Made by a program: the position numbers and the translations under genes. A stretch of 64,000 bases of DNA from Hyphococcus sp. (GTDB taxonomy: Bacteria > Pseudomonadota > Alphaproteobacteria > Caulobacterales > Parvularculaceae), in assembly GCA_021776335.1 (NCBI GenBank), contig JAJFGB010000009.1, forward strand, positions 496,001 to 560,000. Reading direction: 5' to 3'. Every line of letters starts with the position of its first letter. Position 1 is the stretch's first letter. The notes beneath the pieces were generated by a model. The model had not been told where the DNA came from and ran no database searches. It saw only the letters and a list, made by a program, of their open reading frames with translations. Of the stretch, positions 43,540 through 52,889 are shown in pieces.

Positions 43540-44541
43540 TTAACGCGCGGTTTGCTTGCGCGCCTCGAAAACGGCCCGTGCGATCGCACGCGCGAGGCAA
43601 TCACCTGCTGCCGCGCCGATACGGGCCACCACACCGGCCCGGATCAAGGGATCGGTTGGCGCAGGATGAGCGGCGGTGGCGACGGCGAATACGATATCGC
43701 CATCAAAAGGGGAGTGCGCAGGGCGCACGGCGCGCGCGATGCCATCATGGGCCATCATGGCGACGCGCTTTGCCTCGATATTAGTGAGATCGGCGCTGGT
43801 AGCGACAATCGCGATGGTGGTGTTGGCGCCAGCCTCGGCCCGTTTGTGTAGTCGTGAATGTGCCGGGAACGGGTCAGCGCCGTCTTTTTTTGTGGGCGGC
43901 GCTTGATTGCCAAATTCGCCATTACATTCCCAAGGCCATGCATAAAACGTCTCTCCATCGGCCATGACGACAGAGCCCACGGGATTTGCCGCGACGAGGG
44001 CGCCGACGGTAACGCCGTCTTCCAGAACGAACGATGCCGATCCAAGGCCACCCTTCAAAATGCCGGCCATAGCGCCGCGCCCTGCACCGCTGGATCCAAG
44101 GTCGAACTTACCAGTTGCGTTATGCACGGCTTCAACGCCAAGAGCGCGGTAAGGAGGCGTATCGCCCCACTCTTTGTCGCCATCACTGGCGAGATCATGC
44201 AACACTGCAGCGGGGACGATCGGAATAGCAGGGCCTTTGGGCCCGATGCGCAAGCCAATGTTTTCTTGTGAAAGCGCAGACGCGACACCGTCGGCGGCTG
44301 CAAGGCCGAAGACTGATCCCCCGGTGAGCACAATGGCGTCAGCGCGACCTACGAGATTTTCGGGCGCCAGCGTATCGGTTTCACGAACGCCCGGCGCGCC
44401 TCCGCGCACATCAACGGCGCTGACAAAAGCCCGCGCACAGCGCAAAACAGTCACTCCGGATTGAACCTTGTCATCGGTGGCGTTGCCGACCGTTAGACCG
44501 TCCACGTCGGTAATCAAATTCAGCGCGCCCGGATTGAGCAT
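43540..44541 (-). CDS. P1-family peptidase (DmpA-like aminopeptidase)
   Basis: 333 residues. The N-terminus NLITDVDGLTVGNATDD and VDVRGGAPGVRETDTL, then VLTGGSVFGLAAADGV, are typical of the DmpA/BapA family of N-terminal nucleophile peptidases, made as one chain that self-cleaves. The cleavage region corresponds to GGLGSAS (about 165-171), with the Ser as nucleophile. Members release N-terminal D- or beta-amino acids. No signal peptide is visible, so the cytoplasm. It is the last gene after the peptide-type ABC transporter, 25 bp downstream of the ATPase gene, which fits cleavage of imported peptides. Confidence 0.88.
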   Translation of the reverse strand: MLNPGALNLITDVDGLTVGNATDDKVQSGVTVLRCARAFVSAVDVRGGAPGVRETDTLAPENLVGRADAIVLTGGSVFGLAAADGVASALSQENIGLRIGPKGPAIPIVPAAVLHDLASDGDKEWGDTPPYRALGVEAVHNATGKFDLGSSGAGRGAMAGILKGGLGSASFVLEDGVTVGALVAANPVGSVVMADGETFYAWPWECNGEFGNQAPPTKKDGADPFPAHSRLHKRAEAGANTTIAIVATSADLTNIEAKRVAMMAHDGIARAVRPAHSPFDGDIVFAVATAAHPAPTDPLIRAGVVARIGAAAGDCLARAIARAVFEARKQTAR

Positions 44542-44565
44542 GCACTACTCCTTTGAAAAGCGATT

Positions 44566-46203
44566 TTAATCTACATGGTCTCGTGACGTATCGGAAGCGT
44601 CTAAATTGGATGGCGGCGCCCATTTTAATGTCGGCGCCGCGGCGATCAATGCCTGGGTGTAGGCATGTTGAGGCTTCGCGAAAATGTTCTCCGTGACGCC
44701 TTCCTCGACAATCTGGCCGGATTTCATCACCAGCGTCCGGTCGGTGATATCGCGTATAACACTGAGGTCGTGTGTGATGAAAAGAAACGAAACGCGGCGA
44801 TCTCCCGACAAAGACTGTAACAGGGCGAGGACGCGGTTTCGCGCCGTGATATCGAGCGCCGATGTTGCTTCGTCAAGCACGATGACCGCTGGATCGGTGA
44901 TCAAGGCGCGGGCGATGGCAATCCGTTGACGCTGGCCGCCGGAAAATTCATGAGGGTATTTATCTGCGTCGCGTGCCAAGAGGCCTACGCCTTCCAATAC
45001 ATCAGCGATCCGATCATGTTGATCTGTTTCGATTGGGGGCTGGTCACAAAGGTGAAACGGTTCGGCGATGATTTTCCCGACCTTATGACGAGGATTAAAA
45101 CTCGAATAAGGGTCTTGAAATACGATCTGGATTTTTCGCCGCGCAGCACGCATCGCAGCTTTATCCGTGACCGGGAATGAGGCGTCGTCAATAAGAATTT
45201 CACCGCTGGTGATCGGATGCAATCCAAGGAGTGCGCGCGCCAGGGTCGACTTTCCGCAACCCGACGCGCCCACAAGGCCAAGATTTTCACCTTCATGGAT
45301 GGTCAAGGAAACGCCATCGACTGCACGGAAAGAAGGCGTTGATGAAAATATCGACTGCTCTGGCCGATTATACGTGCAGATTACATCTCTTGCTTCGACG
45401 ATGAAGCGTGATTGTTGATTTTTCTTTTGTGGCGGGCGACGAAGCGGCGTGGCGATCAATTCCTGTGCTGCTTCGCTGACACCATTCCTGAAGAAAGCTT
45501 CAGGCGCTGCGAGGTTAACGATGCGACCATCTTTGATAACGGCGATGCGATCCGCCATTTGTGAGATGACCGCGAGGTCGTGGGTAATGAGCAATATGGC
45601 AATATTTTCGTCGCGCGACAGGCGGCGCAGCAGCGCAAGAATTTCCGCCTGAGTTGTCACGTCAAGCGCTGTGGTGGGCTCATCGCAAATTAAGAGTTTT
45701 GGATTCATCGCAATCGCGATCGCGATGACGACGCGTTGACGCTGCCCGCCGGAGAGTTCGTGGGGATAGCGGTCTGGAGAAATCTCTTCCGGCGGAAGGC
45801 CGACACGCCGCAGTTTTTCATTGGCCTGCACGAGCGCTTGTTTCTTTGTTGCGTCGCTGTGAATGAAAATTGTTTCCGCAATCTGTGCGCCGATGGTCTG
45901 TAATGGATTGAGTGCGGTCATGGGCTCCTGAAACACCATGCCGATGCGGTGGCCTCTCAGATCGCACCATTCGGCCTCAGGTTTCTCCAACAGATTCTCA
46001 CCGTTGAGCAACACCTCGCCGAAAATCTCCGCGCCTTGCGGCGCCAGCGCCATGATCGCCAGAGCGGTCATCGATTTTCCCGAACCGGACCGCCCTACGA
46101 GGCCGGTAATCTCACCGGGTTGAAGGGTCAGGTTGATGTCGGACAGGATCAGGTCTTTGCCGATCCGGAGCGACAGGTTTTTCAGGATGAGGGCAGGTTC
46201 CAT
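44566..46203 (-). CDS. Fused oligopeptide ABC transporter ATPases (DppD-DppF type)
   Basis: 545 residues with two complete ABC domains in one chain. First: Walker [12 protein letters not shown] (about 33), signature LSGGQRQR (about 150), Walker [13 protein letters not shown]. Second: [12 protein letters not shown] (about 308), FSGGQRQR (about 420), [12 protein letters not shown]. The layout is that of the fused DppD/DppF-type ATPases (as in YejF or GsiA) of peptide or nickel importers. The stop and start positions abut the permease gene to the base. The two halves are both intact, so hydrolysis at two sites is expected. Confidence 0.94.
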   Translation of the reverse strand: MEPALILKNLSLRIGKDLILSDINLTLQPGEITGLVGRSGSGKSMTALAIMALAPQGAEIFGEVLLNGENLLEKPEAEWCDLRGHRIGMVFQEPMTALNPLQTIGAQIAETIFIHSDATKKQALVQANEKLRRVGLPPEEISPDRYPHELSGGQRQRVVIAIAIAMNPKLLICDEPTTALDVTTQAEILALLRRLSRDENIAILLITHDLAVISQMADRIAVIKDGRIVNLAAPEAFFRNGVSEAAQELIATPLRRPPQKKNQQSRFIVEARDVICTYNRPEQSIFSSTPSFRAVDGVSLTIHEGENLGLVGASGCGKSTLARALLGLHPITSGEILIDDASFPVTDKAAMRAARRKIQIVFQDPYSSFNPRHKVGKIIAEPFHLCDQPPIETDQHDRIADVLEGVGLLARDADKYPHEFSGGQRQRIAIARALITDPAVIVLDEATSALDITARNRVLALLQSLSGDRRVSFLFITHDLSVIRDITDRTLVMKSGQIVEEGVTENIFAKPQHAYTQALIAAAPTLKWAPPSNLDASDTSRDHVD

Positions 46204-47052
46204 CTACGCCGCCCGATCATTTCTAGGGTCCAGGCGATGGCGCAAGCCGTCTCCCAAAAGATTTAGGCCAAGTACAAAGATAAAGATGGCGAGGCCGGGA
46301 AAGAGGGCAAGCCATGGGGCGAAACTGATCATCGTCTGGCTTTCCGCCAGCATGCGGCCCCAGCTTGGCATCGGCGGTTGCGCGCCGAGCCCCACATAGG
46401 ACAATCCCGCTTCCGCTAGAATTCCCAGAGAAAATTGAATTGTTCCCTGAACGATCAACAGATGAGAGATATTTGGCAGGACATGTTCGAATGAAATCTC
46501 GGCACGGGTTTTACCGGCGGTCATCGCACTCAAGACGTAATGCTTTTTCCAGATCGGCAAGGCGCTGCCGCGGGCAAGGCGCGCAAAGACCGGAATATTG
46601 AAAACGCCGATGGCGATGATGGCGTTGACGGCGCTGGGCCCGAACACAGCCGTAATGAGAATGGCGAGAATGAGTGCCGGAAACGCAAAGACAAGATCGC
46701 TGCCGCGCATGACGACATCATCGATCAGTCCGGGCATGGCGGCGGCGGCAAGGCCAATAGGCACGCCGATGATCAACCCGATGCCCACGGCAATCAACGC
46801 AACGAGGATTGAAATGCGCGCGCCGACCATGATCATCGACAGGACATCGCGCCCCAAATGATTGGTTCCGAGCCAGTGAGCGGCGTCGGGGGGCATGAGG
46901 CGCGCGCCGATATCGAGCGCTGTAACATCATAGGGCGTCCACACCAGAGAAATCATGGCCATCAGGATAAACAGAACTGTGATGCATGCGCCGGCAACAA
47001 GACCTGGTGATCGGCGAAACCAATCTCTCGCGGATGTCATGACTATACTCAT
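46204..47052 (-). CDS. Peptide ABC transporter permease, DppC-type
   Basis: 282 residues, six membrane helices. N-terminal OppC-type leader (SPGLVAGACITVLFILMAMISL), LGTNHLGRDVLSMIMVGARISILVALIAV typical of DppC/OppC, and the EAA loop ATPase contact (AGKTRAEISFEHVLPNI). It pairs with the permease half of the preceding fusion protein. It overlaps that gene by four bases and is directly followed by the ATPase gene, so all are one operon. Confidence 0.94.
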   Translation of the reverse strand: MSIVMTSARDWFRRSPGLVAGACITVLFILMAMISLVWTPYDVTALDIGARLMPPDAAHWLGTNHLGRDVLSMIMVGARISILVALIAVGIGLIIGVPIGLAAAAMPGLIDDVVMRGSDLVFAFPALILAILITAVFGPSAVNAIIAIGVFNIPVFARLARGSALPIWKKHYVLSAMTAGKTRAEISFEHVLPNISHLLIVQGTIQFSLGILAEAGLSYVGLGAQPPMPSWGRMLAESQTMISFAPWLALFPGLAIFIFVLGLNLLGDGLRHRLDPRNDRAA

Positions 47053-49631
47053 CGTCTCATGGCTCCGTGGCGCAATCGTGGATCGACAATCGCATAGGCG
47101 ATATCGATCAGGAACGTGACGAGGATAACTGCGAAGACCAGCACCATGACAATGCCTTCGACGACGATCAGGTCGCGTTGCACGATGCTTTGAAAGATCA
47201 GCCTTCCGAGGCCGGGAAGGTAAAACACATTTTCAACGATAATCCCGCCCGCCAACAGAAAAGCGAACTGCAGCCCCAATATTGTAAGGACGGGGATCAT
47301 CGCGTTGCGCAGGGCGTGGCGCTGCAGCACTTTCCCCTGCGACAATCCCTTGGCGCGCGCCGTGCGAATGTAATCCTCGCTCATTGTTTCAATCATTGCC
47401 GACCGCATGATCTGGGTGAGGATGGCGGCCTGTGGCAATGCAAGAGCGATCGCGGGCAGCAACAGCGCTTTCAGTGCGGGCGCGGCGCCGGCATCCCAGC
47501 CAGGAAAACCGCCAGCAGAAAACCATCGCAGGGCGACCGCAAAGATCATCACCAGCAGGATCGCCAGCCAGAAATTCGGGATCGCAACGCCCGCCTGGGC
47601 CGCCGTCATGATGGCCTTGCCGCTCCTGCGTCGCCGCCGCGCCGCAGCGATGACGCCTGCCGGAATGCCAATGGCTGTTGAAAGAGCAAAAGCGATCAGG
47701 GCGAGAGGGAGTGAAACCCACAGCCGTTCTTCGATGAGGTCACCGACGGGCACGCGATACGTATAGCTGACGCCGAAATCGCCACGCGTCAGTCCACCGA
47801 TCCATGAGAAATAGCGTGCGAGCAGGGGTTGGTCGAGGCCAAGCTCGGCTTTCAATGCAGCAACCGACGCTGGATCGGCATTGAGCCCCATCATGAAGGC
47901 GGCAGGATCGCCTGGCGCTACTTCGATCAACAGGAAAATAACAATGGACGCCGCGATCAGCGACAGCGCCATGGCGGCTGCGCGGCCAATGAGAAAAGCA
48001 GGGCTGGCGCGGACATAAAATGCCGCGTAGCCGAGCCCTGCGGCGATGATAAAAAACAACATGGCGAGGGCGCCGCCGCTGCCGGTCTTGCGTTGTTCAG
48101 ATTGCTGAAAAACCCTTCCTTCAATGTCAGCGTGTGTCAGATCATTTGCCTGAACCGGCGCATTAGACCACACGCCTGAAACGTCGCGCGACCAGACTGC
48201 AATTTTCGGCGCTTGCGCCAGAAAGACGTTGACGGCGTCATCTGCAATTAATGTCTGCGCCTGTTTGAAAAGCCTGTCGCGCTGCATCGGCTCGCTGGCG
48301 CCGCGCAGATCGGTGATGATCCTGTCAAAACTATCATTGTGATACTGAAAATAGTAATCCTCGCGCCCATAAATATCGATATCGAGCGGCTCGGTGTGAG
48401 AAACGACCGTGAGATCATAGGCCTTGTTGGAAAACACCTGGTCGAGCCATTGCGCCCATTCGAGATTATTGATCTGAACACGAATACCGACCGCTTCAAG
48501 TTGGGCGGCGATGACTTCGCCGCTGCGCCTTGCATAGGCGGGCGGCGGCAGCGTCAGCGTTGTTGTAAAGCCGTTTGGGTAACCCGCATCACCAAGCAAT
48601 TGCCGCGCGCGGGCCGGGTCGAATTTGTATTGGTCCGAGAGATCTATGTAAGACGCGTGGTGGGGCGGAAAATGACTGCCGATAGGTGTTCCATAACCAA
48701 ACAGCGCAGCGTCGATGATATCCTGTTTGTTGATGGCGTGGCTCAGGGCGCGCCGCACCTGGATATCATCAAAAGGCGCCACGCCATTATTGATGGCGAG
48801 AATGGTTTCACCTTCGCCTGTACCAAAGAGAATTTGGAACCGGTTGTCGCGTTCGATCAAAGCGAGGTTTTCTGCGGCGGGGTAGTTCGGAAAACCGTCG
48901 ACATCCCCCGCCACCAATGCCGCGAATGCCGCCGTTGGATCAGGAATGAAAAGAAACTCAATTTGATCGAGCGGCGGGCGTGTTCCCCAATAGTTTTCAT
49001 TGCGGTTAAGCGTAACCGAGGCGCCTTTACGCCAACGCTGAAATCGAAAGGGGCCTGTGCCAATGGGGTGACTTGCATTGTCGGCTGCGCTTTCCGGCGC
49101 CACGATGACAGCGTCACCCCAGCCGAGATAGGTTGGAAGCGCGCCGAGGGGTTCTTTCAGCGTAATGCGCACAAGATGAGGCGCGATGGCGGCGACATTT
49201 TCGATCAGCGCAAATATCGCCCGTTGTGCATTGGAAGAGTTCGGCGCCCGTGCGCGATCTAAGGTGAAAACAACATCACTCGCGTCAAATGATGTGCCGT
49301 CGTGAAACTGGACGCCTTCACGCAAGGTAAAATCATAAACCCTGCCGTCATCGGAGACCGTCCATGAAGATGCGAGCCCTGATGCAACGTCACCGTTTTC
49401 GGTGATGCGGGTGAGGCCTTCAAAGATATTGGCATAGACGATTTCATCGATGGCCGCAGCGGCCCCGGCGGTGGGGTCGAGATTAGGCGGTTCCAGCTGA
49501 ACGCCGACCCGCAGCGTCCCAGCAGCTTGCGCAACCGTGGAGAACGCGACCATCGCAAAAAAACCGACAGAGACCAGCCTGCCGATCCAGCCAATTAGGC
49601 GATTGTGGGTCGCATCATGGTTGGCGGTCAT
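47049..49631 (-). CDS. Fusion of extracellular peptide-binding protein and DppB-type ABC permease
   Basis: 860 residues, two functions that are normally separate. The first part has a hydrophobic leader (about 12-35, GRLVSVGFFAMVAFSTVAQAAG) and a family 5 solute-binding domain (about 40-505): VQLEPPNLDPTAGAAAAIDEI, WTVSDDGRVYDFTLREGVQFHDGT, RRALSHAINKQDII, DLTVVSHTEP. A Gln/Gly-rich linker and an extra membrane helix (GGALAMLFFIIAAGLGYAAFYV, about 518-540) follow. The permease half (about 545-860) has APGDPAAFMMGL, the GLDQPLLARYFSWI DppB pattern, and EDYIRTARAKGLSQGKVLQRH as the EAA loop. The extra helix returns the chain to the cytoplasm so both halves can have correct topology. No frameshift is involved; the reading frame is continuous. 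Confidence 0.9.
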   Translation of the reverse strand: MTANHDATHNRLIGWIGRLVSVGFFAMVAFSTVAQAAGTLRVGVQLEPPNLDPTAGAAAAIDEIVYANIFEGLTRITENGDVASGLASSWTVSDDGRVYDFTLREGVQFHDGTSFDASDVVFTLDRARAPNSSNAQRAIFALIENVAAIAPHLVRITLKEPLGALPTYLGWGDAVIVAPESAADNASHPIGTGPFRFQRWRKGASVTLNRNENYWGTRPPLDQIEFLFIPDPTAAFAALVAGDVDGFPNYPAAENLALIERDNRFQILFGTGEGETILAINNGVAPFDDIQVRRALSHAINKQDIIDAALFGYGTPIGSHFPPHHASYIDLSDQYKFDPARARQLLGDAGYPNGFTTTLTLPPPAYARRSGEVIAAQLEAVGIRVQINNLEWAQWLDQVFSNKAYDLTVVSHTEPLDIDIYGREDYYFQYHNDSFDRIITDLRGASEPMQRDRLFKQAQTLIADDAVNVFLAQAPKIAVWSRDVSGVWSNAPVQANDLTHADIEGRVFQQSEQRKTGSGGALAMLFFIIAAGLGYAAFYVRASPAFLIGRAAAMALSLIAASIVIFLLIEVAPGDPAAFMMGLNADPASVAALKAELGLDQPLLARYFSWIGGLTRGDFGVSYTYRVPVGDLIEERLWVSLPLALIAFALSTAIGIPAGVIAAARRRRRSGKAIMTAAQAGVAIPNFWLAILLVMIFAVALRWFSAGGFPGWDAGAAPALKALLLPAIALALPQAAILTQIMRSAMIETMSEDYIRTARAKGLSQGKVLQRHALRNAMIPVLTILGLQFAFLLAGGIIVENVFYLPGLGRLIFQSIVQRDLIVVEGIVMVLVFAVILVTFLIDIAYAIVDPRLRHGAMRR

Positions 49632-49817
49632 TCAATTCTCAAACTGGCAAGTCGTGTGAAGCCACCATCGAATATCCAGGGGTAGCGGAAACGATGTTAT
49701 CAGGGTTCACTACTTTTTCAAAAGCCTGTATCGAAAATAGGCGCTATTTACGTAGCAGAAGCGATTTGGCGGCATGCCGCCGAACCGTTGTTTCATGTTC
49801 ATTTCTTGGGAAGAGTG

Positions 49818-50549
49818 ATGACGCGTTACACGATTTTCGGGCAGGGCCGCGTTGGCGCGAATATGGCGTCCTATCTGGAACATCTCGGTCATGATGTCAG
49901 CCTCATATCCCGGACCCAGGCGGAAACAATGCGCAGAGAATGTGCGCAGCTTATAGACAATGCAGAGATTATTGCCGCTGCTATTCCTGACGATAGGCTG
50001 CAACCCTGGCATGATGAATGGCGTGATGAGATTAGGGCTAAAACAGCGGTTCATTTTTCCGGCGCGGTCAGCATTGACGGTATGGTTGGCTTTCATCCGC
50101 TGTATTCTTTTCCGAAATCATTGCTGTCGGTTGGGGCGATGGAACAGATTGCCTTTGCGTGCCCGTCGGGCGGGGCTTCCTTTGGCGATGTTTTTCCGCG
50201 AGCGCCAAACCCGCATTTTGAAATCGCCGATGGTGATCGTGCCCGTTATCACGCCCTTGCTGTGTTGAGCGGAAACCTCGCCAGCTATCTGTGGAACGAA
50301 ACCGCAAAGGAACTTGCCGTCTATACTGGCATGCCGCCGGAAAAGATCATGGCTAGCTATCTCGGCAGTATCCTCGAGGGTTTTGTCGAAAATCCGACGT
50401 CATCGCTCACGGGACCGATTGCCCGCCATGACAACGCGACGGTCGACAAGAACCTTGCGAGCCTCACGGGTGACCCAAAACTCAAAGGCCTTTATGAAGC
50501 GTTTCTGGCGGCAGCCTGGCCTGATTATGATGTGATCGAAAAATCTTGA
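49818..50549 (+). CDS. Rossmann-like / DUF2520 protein, probable PanG-type ketopantoate reductase
   Basis: 243 residues from ATG 49818 (GGGAAGAG upstream; an in-frame start at 49788 exists). The N-terminus MTRYTIFGQGRVGANMASYLEHLGHDVSLISR is an NAD(P)-binding Rossmann fold with GxGxxG; a C-terminal helical domain follows (LSGNLASYLWNETAKELAVYTGMP) with the pattern of DUF2520 proteins. HFSGAVSIDGMVGFHPLYSF is the central conserved stretch. It is upstream of panC and panB. A reductase of this kind, PanG, is known from Francisella to replace PanE/IlvC as the ketopantoate reductase; here the context suggests the same, as inference. Confidence 0.75.
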   Translation: MTRYTIFGQGRVGANMASYLEHLGHDVSLISRTQAETMRRECAQLIDNAEIIAAAIPDDRLQPWHDEWRDEIRAKTAVHFSGAVSIDGMVGFHPLYSFPKSLLSVGAMEQIAFACPSGGASFGDVFPRAPNPHFEIADGDRARYHALAVLSGNLASYLWNETAKELAVYTGMPPEKIMASYLGSILEGFVENPTSSLTGPIARHDNATVDKNLASLTGDPKLKGLYEAFLAAAWPDYDVIEKS

Positions 50550-50586
50550 CATAATTGCCTTGAAACATCTGGTAGACTGGTAGTCT
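50546..50586 (+). promoter_or_regulatory. Candidate promoter and dyad upstream of panC
   Basis: TTGACA at 50546-50551 is followed after 17 bases by CTGGTA, a possible -10. Immediately downstream lies the perfect dyad AGACT-ggt-AGTCT (50574-50586). The gap between the PanG-like gene and panC is about 90 bp, so panC may have its own control. Weak -10 match. Confidence 0.3.
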
Positions 50587-50638
50587 CTCGGTATCGCGAG
50601 AATTACCGCCTTCTTCAATCAACGATCGGTTGCCAACC

Positions 50639-51484
50639 ATGATTATCGTCAAGACAAAGCCGGAAATTCGAGACGCGGTTGCGAAATGGCGCAGCGCCGG
50701 CAAGCGCATCAGCGCCGTTCCCACAATGGGCGCGCTCCATCAAGGGCATCTCTCGCTTATCGACACGGCGAAACAACATAGCGACCGCGTTGTCGCGACA
50801 ATCTTTGTGAACCCGCTTCAATTCGGCCCTAATGAAGATTTTAAAACCTATCCTCGGGATATGGATCACGATCTCGCGTTGCTGGAGGCGCAAGGGTGTG
50901 ACCTTGTCTTTGCGCCCGAGCACACGGATTTGTTTGCGCCAGACTTCTCGACAAAAATTTCCGTCGCGGGGGTCGGCGAAGATCATTGTGCGGTCACGCG
51001 GCCGCAATTTTTTGACGGGGTGGCGACGATTGTCGCCAAGCTTTTGATCAATCTTGCGCCTGACCTCGCGGTATTTGGCGAGAAGGATTATCAGCAACTC
51101 ATGGTGATCAGACGCATGACGCGCGACCTTGATATTGACGTGAAGATTGTCGGGTCGCCCATCATTCGCGAAACGGACGGCCTCGCCATGTCATCGCGCA
51201 ATCAATATCTTTCCTCGTCTGAGCGCGCCATTGCGCCTAAACTGTTTGAAACCCTCAATCTTGCGGCGGAAATATTCCTTCAGGGGGAGAGCGATTGGCC
51301 GGTGATCAGCGAATGGGCGTCCACGCGGCTGACAGACGCGGGTTTTTCAAAGGTGGATTATCTCAACATGACCGATGCGGCGACCCTGACGCATATTGTA
51401 AAACCGGATCAACCCGCAAGGCTGCTGGCGGCCGCCTGGATTGGCCGGACCCGGCTCATCGATAATATTCCGGCTAGTGCTTGA
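50639..51484 (+). CDS. panC: Pantothenate synthetase
   Basis: ATP-dependent condensation of pantoate and beta-alanine to pantothenate. 281 residues from the ATG at 50639; a TTG nine bases upstream is an alternative. Conserved: VPTMGALHQGHLSLI (HxGH, about 28-42), FVNPLQFGPNEDFKTYPR, FGEKDYQQLMVIRRM (about 145-160) and IIRETDGLAMSSRNQYLS (KMSKS-like). All active-site motifs are intact. The last 11 bp overlap the end of panB, which is on the opposite strand, so the two are convergent rather than in one operon. Confidence 0.96.
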   Translation: MIIVKTKPEIRDAVAKWRSAGKRISAVPTMGALHQGHLSLIDTAKQHSDRVVATIFVNPLQFGPNEDFKTYPRDMDHDLALLEAQGCDLVFAPEHTDLFAPDFSTKISVAGVGEDHCAVTRPQFFDGVATIVAKLLINLAPDLAVFGEKDYQQLMVIRRMTRDLDIDVKIVGSPIIRETDGLAMSSRNQYLSSSERAIAPKLFETLNLAAEIFLQGESDWPVISEWASTRLTDAGFSKVDYLNMTDAATLTHIVKPDQPARLLAAAWIGRTRLIDNIPASA

Positions 51485-52337
51485 GGGGCTGAGCCTTCTT
51501 AAATCGCAACGGGATTGCCGGCTTGTCGCCTGAATAGGTTTCTTCTTCTGAAGGGAAGGTTCTGGCGCGCACTTCATCGGCGTAATCTTTCACAGCACCG
51601 GATATTGTTGTTCGCAAGTCTGCAAATTTCCGCACAAATTTGGGCGTGCGCTCAAACATGCCCAGTAAATCTTCTGTGACAAGAATTTGCCCGTCGCAGA
51701 GCGGCGAGGCGCCGATGCCAATGGTGGGAATGGCGATTTGTGTTGTTATTTCTACCGCAAGGGACTCAACAACGCCCTCAAGTACAACGGCGAAGGCGCC
51801 AGCATTGGTCACTGCGTCTGCGTCTTGCTTCAGGCTCGCGCATTCTTCGTCGGTTTTGCCAACAATGCGATAGCCACCGGTCGCTCTGACGGCCTGCGGC
51901 CGAAGGCCGATATGAGCCATCACCGGGACGCCGCGCTTTATCAAAAATTCAATTGTCGGCGCCTGGGTAACGCCGCCCTCGAGTTTGACGGCGTCGGCGC
52001 CAGTTTCTTTCAATATGCGTGAGCATGTTTCAAAGGCCTGTTCAGGGTTTGCTTCATAGCTGCCAAAGGGAACATCAACGACCACAAGAGATTTCGGGCT
52101 CGCGCGCATCACGGAACGCGCGTGGTGGATCATCTCATCAACGGTCACCGGTATGGTCGTGTCATGGCCGCCAAGAACCGTTCCGACGGAATCGCCCACA
52201 AGCAGCACATTAACGTGTGGGTCCAGCACCTCGGCCATCATCGCTGTGTAAGCTGTAAGGCAGATAATCGGTTCGCCGCCTTTTTGGGCGCGAATATTGG
52301 CGATAGAGAGTTTTCGAGTGGGGCGTATTGCAGACAT
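51474..52337 (-). CDS. panB: 3-methyl-2-oxobutanoate hydroxymethyltransferase
   Basis: First step of pantothenate synthesis: ketoisovalerate plus methylene-tetrahydrofolate gives ketopantoate. 287 residues from ATG 52337 (AGG upstream); TTG at 52343 is possible. Conserved motifs: ICLTAYTAMMAEVL, VLLVGDSVGTVLGGHDTTIPVTVDEM (metal-binding Asp), VVDVPFGSYEANPEQA, VKLEGG, VMAHIGLRPQ and GIGASPLCDGQILVTEDLLGM. Normal length of about 265-290. It converges with panC; a panB/panC pair with opposite orientation and overlapping ends is uncommon. Confidence 0.96.
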   Translation of the reverse strand: MSAIRPTRKLSIANIRAQKGGEPIICLTAYTAMMAEVLDPHVNVLLVGDSVGTVLGGHDTTIPVTVDEMIHHARSVMRASPKSLVVVDVPFGSYEANPEQAFETCSRILKETGADAVKLEGGVTQAPTIEFLIKRGVPVMAHIGLRPQAVRATGGYRIVGKTDEECASLKQDADAVTNAGAFAVVLEGVVESLAVEITTQIAIPTIGIGASPLCDGQILVTEDLLGMFERTPKFVRKFADLRTTISGAVKDYADEVRARTFPSEEETYSGDKPAIPLRFKKAQPLKH

Positions 52338-52343
52338 GGTCAA

Positions 52344-52889
52344 TCCTTTTCAGGCCTTTCCGCCGCCGGTTGTGTCAACCGGTGATGGCGCTGCGCCGCC
52401 GCGAGGTTGCTGTTGGCGCAAATGTGCGGGAACTCAAAATGAGAACTTTCCATGGCAAATGGTTTGCTGAACAAATCAGCAATAAGCGCTGGGAATGTCG
52501 TCACTGGTTTCGAACTCGCACTATACAAAGCGCTGAACCGTCGTTTTTCTCGACGCCAAAGCGACTTCCATCAGTTGCGCCGGAACACCTTGAGGCTGTC
52601 GTTTTACTCGACGGCAAGGCGCTCCCCGGTTTGCGCTGACACCTTAAGGCGGCCATTTTTCTCGGCCAATGCGCGCGCTGCGGTTCGCTGAATAATAGTA
52701 TAGCCGGAAAATGCGCCTGGTTCAAATGCCGGTTTTGTGAGGTGAAACCTCAGGCTCAGGAGCGCGGAGTTCAGCTATTAAAAGTCAGACCAATATGGTA
52801 TAATTACCTGAATTTCTGCCAGAATTTGCTGCAATTTTTGTCTTAAAACTCGGGGTGGTTTAGAGCGCTGATTGTAGAGCGGGGGCAAA
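52344..52889. other. Intergenic region with degenerate tandem repeats
   Basis: 546 bp without a supportable gene. Between about 52539 and 52690 there are three diverged copies of a 52-58-bp unit beginning gtcgttttNctcgac (52540, 52598 and a weaker one at 52651). Read on the minus strand, the last copies give protein-like text (AEKNGRLKVSAQTGERLAVE then a stop at about 52605), but no start codon or ribosome site, so it may be a decayed gene. The 3' part (52745-52889) is AT-richer and should hold the promoter of the next gene. Confidence 0.4.

Noticed and set aside
48339-49262. Plus-strand ORF of 307 codons antisense to the binding-protein domain
   Set aside because: Shadow of a clearly coding region with intact domain motifs on the minus strand.
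47049-49631. Sequencing or assembly artefact joining two genes
   Set aside because: The frame is continuous, and an extra membrane helix that solves the topology sits exactly at the junction, which chance would not provide.
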